Source of the DNA: a virus
DNA: 64,000 bases
IMG/VR virus record: IMGVR_UViG_3300032011_003203
Coordinates: 1 to 64,000 of that record
Direction: 5' to 3' (one strand)
The notes under the pieces: model-generated
What the model was told of the DNA's origin: nothing
Database searches by the model: none
What the model saw: only the letters and a program-made list of their open reading frames with translations
Position numbers and translations under genes: made by a program
In this document: positions 60,701 through 64,000 of the stretch, piece by piece
Position numbering within the stretch: position 1 is the stretch's first letter
How the letters are laid out: every line of letters begins with the position of its first letter

Positions 60701-61311
60701 TGATTAAATTAAAAGAGTTGATTGAATTACAATCTATGGTTTATACAGAAACTATAAAACCAAAACACAAAAAAAGGTTTACAAGACCTACACCAAGTTT
60801 TCACGAGAATCTTGTAATGCCAAAATATCAACCACCATCAAATGATAGTTCTACTACATTAGATGAAATTAAGTATTTAAGTTCAATAAAACCAAATAAG
60901 GATAAAGTTTTAAAATTTGATAAAGTTAAAGAAACATTTAAACCTTATGCAGAAGAACTTGGTATATATGAGTATATTAAAAAAATAGAACACGAATCAG
61001 TAAAGTTTATTATGAAATTAAAATATGAGTATAATAGACCAAGACCTTATCAAATTGCTGAGTTCTATGGTATTGATTTAAATGGTACGGAAACTAATAG
61101 TATGAAAACACCATCATTTCCAAGTGGACATGCAATACAAGGATATTTAATTGCTGATATATTAAGTAAACATAATCCAAGTAATACTGAAATGTATCAA
61201 AAGATAGGTGAAGATATTGCACATTCAAGAATAATTGGAAAAGCACATTATCCATCTGATAAGAAATATGGAAAGAAAGTTGCTAAAGCATTATTCAAAG
61301 GATTAAAATGA
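60700..61311 (+). CDS. PAP2-superfamily phosphatase
   Basis: 203 residues. The three phosphatase motifs are present: K-Y-E-Y-N-R-P-R-P, P-S-G-H, and S-R-I-I-G-K-A-H-Y-P-S-D. No membrane helices are visible, unlike lipid phosphatases, so it may act on small soluble phosphates. Overlaps both neighbours. Confidence 0.78.
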   Translation: MIKLKELIELQSMVYTETIKPKHKKRFTRPTPSFHENLVMPKYQPPSNDSSTTLDEIKYLSSIKPNKDKVLKFDKVKETFKPYAEELGIYEYIKKIEHESVKFIMKLKYEYNRPRPYQIAEFYGIDLNGTETNSMKTPSFPSGHAIQGYLIADILSKHNPSNTEMYQKIGEDIAHSRIIGKAHYPSDKKYGKKVAKALFKGLK

Positions 61312-61703
61312 TTCCTAAATTAACACCAATACATCTATTGATGGAACGAGTGGATTTACTATTTGTGGCATCTGAATTAGTAAAATACTATAGATTAAAA
61401 TCTAAAGTAAAGTTTGGTACTTATGGTAAAGATGAGGGTGGATATAATTGGGATACTGATACTATCAATCTAAAAAAATATTATCCAAAGGTTTCTGAAT
61501 TTATTATTACTATCTTACACGAAATACACCATGCAAAACAAGTAAACAAAATGGGTATAAAAAAGTTTATGAAGAAATATAATCAAGCTGGAAATATGGC
61601 TGATTTGTATGGTAAAGATAGATATCTACATAATAAGTGGGAAAAGAAAGCAGAGAATTGGGCTCAACAAGAATATCGTAAAAAATGGAAAAATAAATTC
61701 TAA
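61308..61703 (+). CDS. HExxH metallopeptidase-like protein, 131 residues
   Basis: I-L-H-E-I-H-H-A-K-Q gives an HExxH zinc motif. The rest is basic and helical (K-M-G-I-K-K-F-M-K-K-Y). A third zinc ligand is not obvious. It overlaps the PAP2 gene by 4 nt. It may be a protease or simply share the motif. Confidence 0.5.
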   Translation: MIPKLTPIHLLMERVDLLFVASELVKYYRLKSKVKFGTYGKDEGGYNWDTDTINLKKYYPKVSEFIITILHEIHHAKQVNKMGIKKFMKKYNQAGNMADLYGKDRYLHNKWEKKAENWAQQEYRKKWKNKF

Positions 61704-61754
61704 TTTAAGCTTTTTTCTGGATATATATTAATAACAATTGTTATGTTAACATTA

Positions 61755-61786
61755 AAGGTTCTAAGAAAAATCACAACCTTATTTTT
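61755..61786 (+). terminator. Probable terminator
   Basis: AAGGTT (61755) pairs with AACCTT (61775-61780), followed by ATTTTT. The stem is short. It lies in a 213-nt very AT-rich gap between two transcription units; the gap shows no reading frame. Confidence 0.4.
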
Positions 61787-61845
61787 CTCTGAAATTATTA
61801 CGCCCAATTAAAAAATAAAAATTACATTCTGAGAGATTTATAATA

Positions 61846-61853
61846 TATTTATT
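61846..61853 (+). promoter_or_regulatory. Late-promoter-like TATTTATT box
   Basis: TATTTATTAATAA in an AT-rich gap upstream of the nuclease gene. A TATAAT lies directly before the ATG at 61917 and cannot serve as its own -10 with a leader. Confidence 0.35.
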
Positions 61854-61916
61854 AATAACTAATAATTAAAAGCTTTTAAATAATATAACTAATAACTTTA
61901 ACTTAGGTTTTATAAT

Positions 61917-62249
61917 ATGAAAACTCGTTCAGCAAAGAACAAAGGCAAACGCCTACAAAATTCAGTAAGAGAACTTCTTCTCGAAACATTCACAGATTTA
62001 GAACCAGATGATATTAAATCCACTACTATGGGAGAGAGTGGAGAGGATATTCAGTTATCACCTGCAGCCCGTAAACTTATACCATACTCATTCGAGTGTA
62101 AGAATCACGAAAAATTAAATATATGGAGTGCCTTAGAACAAGCAGAGGAATACTCACATAAAGGAACACCAGTTGTGGTGTTTAAAAGAAACAGGTCAAA
62201 GACCTACGCAGTAATAGAATTAAAGGAATTTGTAGAACTTATTAAATGA
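61917..62249 (+). CDS. PDDEXK-like nuclease, 110 residues
   Basis: N-terminal basic K-G-K-R-L-Q-N segment, then M-G-E-S-G-E-D-I-Q-L-S-P and F-E-C-K-N with the E-x-K acidic-basic pair, and a beta strand V-V-V-F-K-R. This fits a small PDDEXK nuclease such as a resolvase or VRR-like enzyme. Directly before the primase and gp47 genes, so it probably works in replication or recombination. Confidence 0.65.
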   Translation: MKTRSAKNKGKRLQNSVRELLLETFTDLEPDDIKSTTMGESGEDIQLSPAARKLIPYSFECKNHEKLNIWSALEQAEEYSHKGTPVVVFKRNRSKTYAVIELKEFVELIK

Positions 62250-62470
62250 GTGTAATAATTAAGTTAGAAGATGGTACAGAAATAGATGATACTTTTGTAA
62301 CGAGTGTTGATAGCATTATGATATTAAAAGATATGATAGGTGATGATAAAGTATTTGATGAGAATCAAAAAATATCTGAGTATGGAATGAAAAAATTAAA
62401 AAGGTTACAAAAAAAGTGGTGTAGGGAAAATCAACACAAGAATTGGAATAATAAAGATTTTATAAAATGA
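62246..62470 (+). CDS. Hypothetical protein, 74 residues
   Basis: Overlaps the previous and next genes by 4 nt. Basic helical end with K-K-W-C-R-E-N-Q-H-K-N-W. Located with replication genes; function unknown. Confidence 0.55.
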   Translation: MSVIIKLEDGTEIDDTFVTSVDSIMILKDMIGDDKVFDENQKISEYGMKKLKRLQKKWCRENQHKNWNNKDFIK

Positions 62471-63390
62471 GTCAATTAGTTATAAACATCTTAGATAAAG
62501 CATTAAAATCTAAGGGTACAAAGTTAAAGAAAACAAATGAGTATATGTATTGGTCACCATTTGTTTCACATCATAAACAAAAATTACAAGTCAATATAGA
62601 GACTGGAAAATGGCATTGTTGGGTAAGTAATCAAGGTGGACATAATCTCTTCCAATTACTTAAACAAGTAAATGCCAATCGTACATTATACAAAGAATTA
62701 AGTGATGCTACTGGTAGTACATATTATCAAAAGAAAGATGATAAGAAAGAAATTGCGGTAACCTTACCTAAAGAGTGTAAACCATTATGGAATGGTGGTG
62801 ATTCAGTACAGAAGTTACACGCTCTTAAATTTGTTATGGAGAGAGGATTATCTTTTGATGATATTATCAGATATAACTTAGGGTATTGTTTAAGTGGTAC
62901 ATATCAGAATAGAATCATTATACCATCATATGATAGTGATGGACAATTAAATTATTTCGTTGGTAGGGATTTTTATAAAGGCGGTATGAAATATAAGAAT
63001 CCACCCGTTCAAAAGGATATCATCGGTTTCGACCTATATGTTAATTGGGATGAACCGATTATACTTTGTGAGGGGGTATTTGATGCAATGGCCATTAAAA
63101 ACAATTCAATCCCACTATTCGGAAAAACAATTTTACCTAAACTTTACAATAAAATAGTCGAAAAGCGAGTCAAACAGGTATTTATTTCATTAGACGATGA
63201 TGCTTTCAAGTCGTCTTTGGAAATAATATCTAAACTGATGGCGTTGGATATCGATGTGAGGTTTGTAAAGTTACAAGGTAAAGACCCAAGTGATTTAGGT
63301 TATTTGCAAATGATTGACCAGGTGTTGTTGTCTAAAGAAGTTAATTTTAAAGAATTGATGAGGATGAAAATCTATGGCAACAAGAGATGA
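62467..63390 (+). CDS. DNA primase, T4 gp61-like
   Basis: 307 residues. W-H-C-W-V-S-N-Q-G-G-H-N-L-F is the zinc-binding-type region, and the TOPRIM-like core has I-I-L-C-E-G-V-F-D-A-M-A and V-F-I-S-L-D-D-D-A, with the catalytic Glu and Asp residues. It makes RNA primers for lagging-strand synthesis with the replicative helicase. gp47 follows. Confidence 0.8.
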   Translation: MSQLVINILDKALKSKGTKLKKTNEYMYWSPFVSHHKQKLQVNIETGKWHCWVSNQGGHNLFQLLKQVNANRTLYKELSDATGSTYYQKKDDKKEIAVTLPKECKPLWNGGDSVQKLHALKFVMERGLSFDDIIRYNLGYCLSGTYQNRIIIPSYDSDGQLNYFVGRDFYKGGMKYKNPPVQKDIIGFDLYVNWDEPIILCEGVFDAMAIKNNSIPLFGKTILPKLYNKIVEKRVKQVFISLDDDAFKSSLEIISKLMALDIDVRFVKLQGKDPSDLGYLQMIDQVLLSKEVNFKELMRMKIYGNKR

Positions 63391-63583
63391 AATATGGAAA
63401 TTTGGTGATGGACACCACAGAGTGCATATAACAAGTTTAAAAGCGTATGAAAAAATAAAATCGTTTTTGGGAATTACAGAAGATAGTTATTATAAGAAAA
63501 ATGGCAAAGTATTCGCATGGGATGTTACTTGTGAAAATAAAAAGTTACCACGCGTTAAAAAGATACTAAAGGAGTATTCTTGA
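63374..63583 (+). CDS. Hypothetical protein, 69 residues
   Basis: Overlaps the primase end by 17 nt. Small alpha/beta protein with W-K-F-G-D-G-H-H-R-V. The TGA overlaps the TTG start of gp47. Confidence 0.5.
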   Translation: MATRDEIWKFGDGHHRVHITSLKAYEKIKSFLGITEDSYYKKNGKVFAWDVTCENKKLPRVKKILKEYS

Positions 63584-64000
63584 TTCAAGAAAAAGTTAAA
63601 GTTCCCTTTCGTAAATTAAAGCATATACACCATATTTCCGACATACAAATTAGGAACTTGAAAAGACACAGAGAGTACGAAGAAGTATTCAATGGGTTGT
63701 ATGAGGAAGTAAAAAAGAATCCAAATAATGCGGTTGCATATATTGGTGGTGATATTGCTCATTCTAAATGTGAGATGTCACCAGAATTGATAGACCAATT
63801 GTCAAGGTTATTTAAAAACCTTGCAGATATTGTACCTACAATTATTATCGCTGGTAATCACGATTGTAATTTAAATAATCTAAATAGAATGGATTGTTTA
63901 ACACCAATCGTAGAAAATCTAAATCATCCAAATCTACACTACCTAAAACGAACAGGTGTTTATACATTTGCAGATACTGATTTTATAGTGTGGGATGTTT
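63580..64000 (+). CDS. Recombination nuclease gp47-like (Mre11/SbcD family), cut by window end
   Basis: TTG start behind AAGGAG at 63569, overlapping the previous stop. The visible 140 residues have H-I-S-D-I-Q-I-R-N, G-G-D-I-A-H-S-K and I-I-A-G-N-H-D, the calcineurin-like phosphodiesterase motifs of gp47/SbcD. It resects DNA ends with gp46. The rest lies beyond the window. Confidence 0.88.
   Translation, partial: MIQEKVKVPFRKLKHIHHISDIQIRNLKRHREYEEVFNGLYEEVKKNPNNAVAYIGGDIAHSKCEMSPELIDQLSRLFKNLADIVPTIIIAGNHDCNLNNLNRMDCLTPIVENLNHPNLHYLKRTGVYTFADTDFIVWDV

Noticed and set aside
1-64000. CRISPR array, insertion sequence or integrase
   Set aside because: No repeat-spacer series, transposase motif or integrase motif was seen; the region looks like a lytic phage genome.

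Overview
The window is a stretch of the genome of a large, AT-rich, T4-like contractile-tailed phage (myovirus). Every gene except one small one lies on the + strand. Genes are tightly packed, often with overlapping stop and start codons. T4-type functions I recognise are baseplate wedge proteins gp25 and gp6, a gp5-like baseplate protein, late sigma factor gp55, PhoH, primase gp61 and the start of nuclease gp47. Hsp20, a CobS/CobT-like MoxR-VWA pair, peptide deformylase and a UV endonuclease fit marine T4-like phages. Several clues point to a host in the Fibrobacteres-Chlorobi-Bacteroidetes (FCB) group, possibly Marinimicrobia or a relative. These are a secreted protein with a type IX secretion (T9SS) sorting domain of the NYPNPFN type, a PorV/PorQ-like barrel, an Hc1-type histone H1-like protein, and a tmRNA whose tag begins with Gly. 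The host is an inference.

Layout. 1-560: the tail of one gene, then a promoter and about 450 nt of structured non-coding DNA. 595-12000: envelope and glycan genes (carbamoyltransferase, UDP-sugar dehydrogenase, glycosyltransferases, sulfotransferase), tRNA-Ala, an HNH nuclease, and an adenine/SAM set (APRT, MetK, MTA/SAH nucleosidase). 12000-19900: the VWA-metallopeptidase and MoxR pair, a terminator, a staphylococcal-type nuclease, thioredoxin, a nucleotidyltransferase, Hsp20 and a gene with an apparent CTG start. 19869-28440: a J-domain protein, PhoH, a 3'-phosphatase, zinc-finger proteins, tRNA-Cys, peptide deformylase, a UvdE-type endonuclease and an outer-membrane-like barrel. 28445-37525: tmRNA, radical SAM protein, 3D-domain protein, a four-gene overlapping cassette (DNA methyltransferase, thymidylate-synthase-like, AsnB-like, PLP-fold), an HD hydrolase, late sigma gp55 and a GH6 cellulase-family enzyme. 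37577-37798: the only minus-strand gene. 37958-52856: baseplate and tail genes, including a 1678-residue protein with a Hint domain. 52973-59892: an unusual envelope/secretion block (T9SS-type cargo, PorV-like barrel, Cys-rich micropeptide, CsgG-like lipoprotein, further barrels). 59894-64000: ferredoxin, PAP2-family protein, metallopeptidase-like protein, PDDEXK-like nuclease, primase and gp47.

Regulation. Ten promoters share a TTGACW box, an exact 18-nt spacer (often carrying AAAAAAGCC) and a TATATT box; they head mostly non-structural genes. A second motif, TATTTATW, lies upstream of structural, envelope and chaperone genes and may be the late promoter read with gp55.

The most novel parts are the T9SS/CsgG-like envelope block, the possible nucleotide hypermodification cassette at 30255-34882, the phage GH6 enzyme, the phage tmRNA, and the APRT-MetK-nucleosidase set. 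All calls come from reading motifs by eye; no database search was run.
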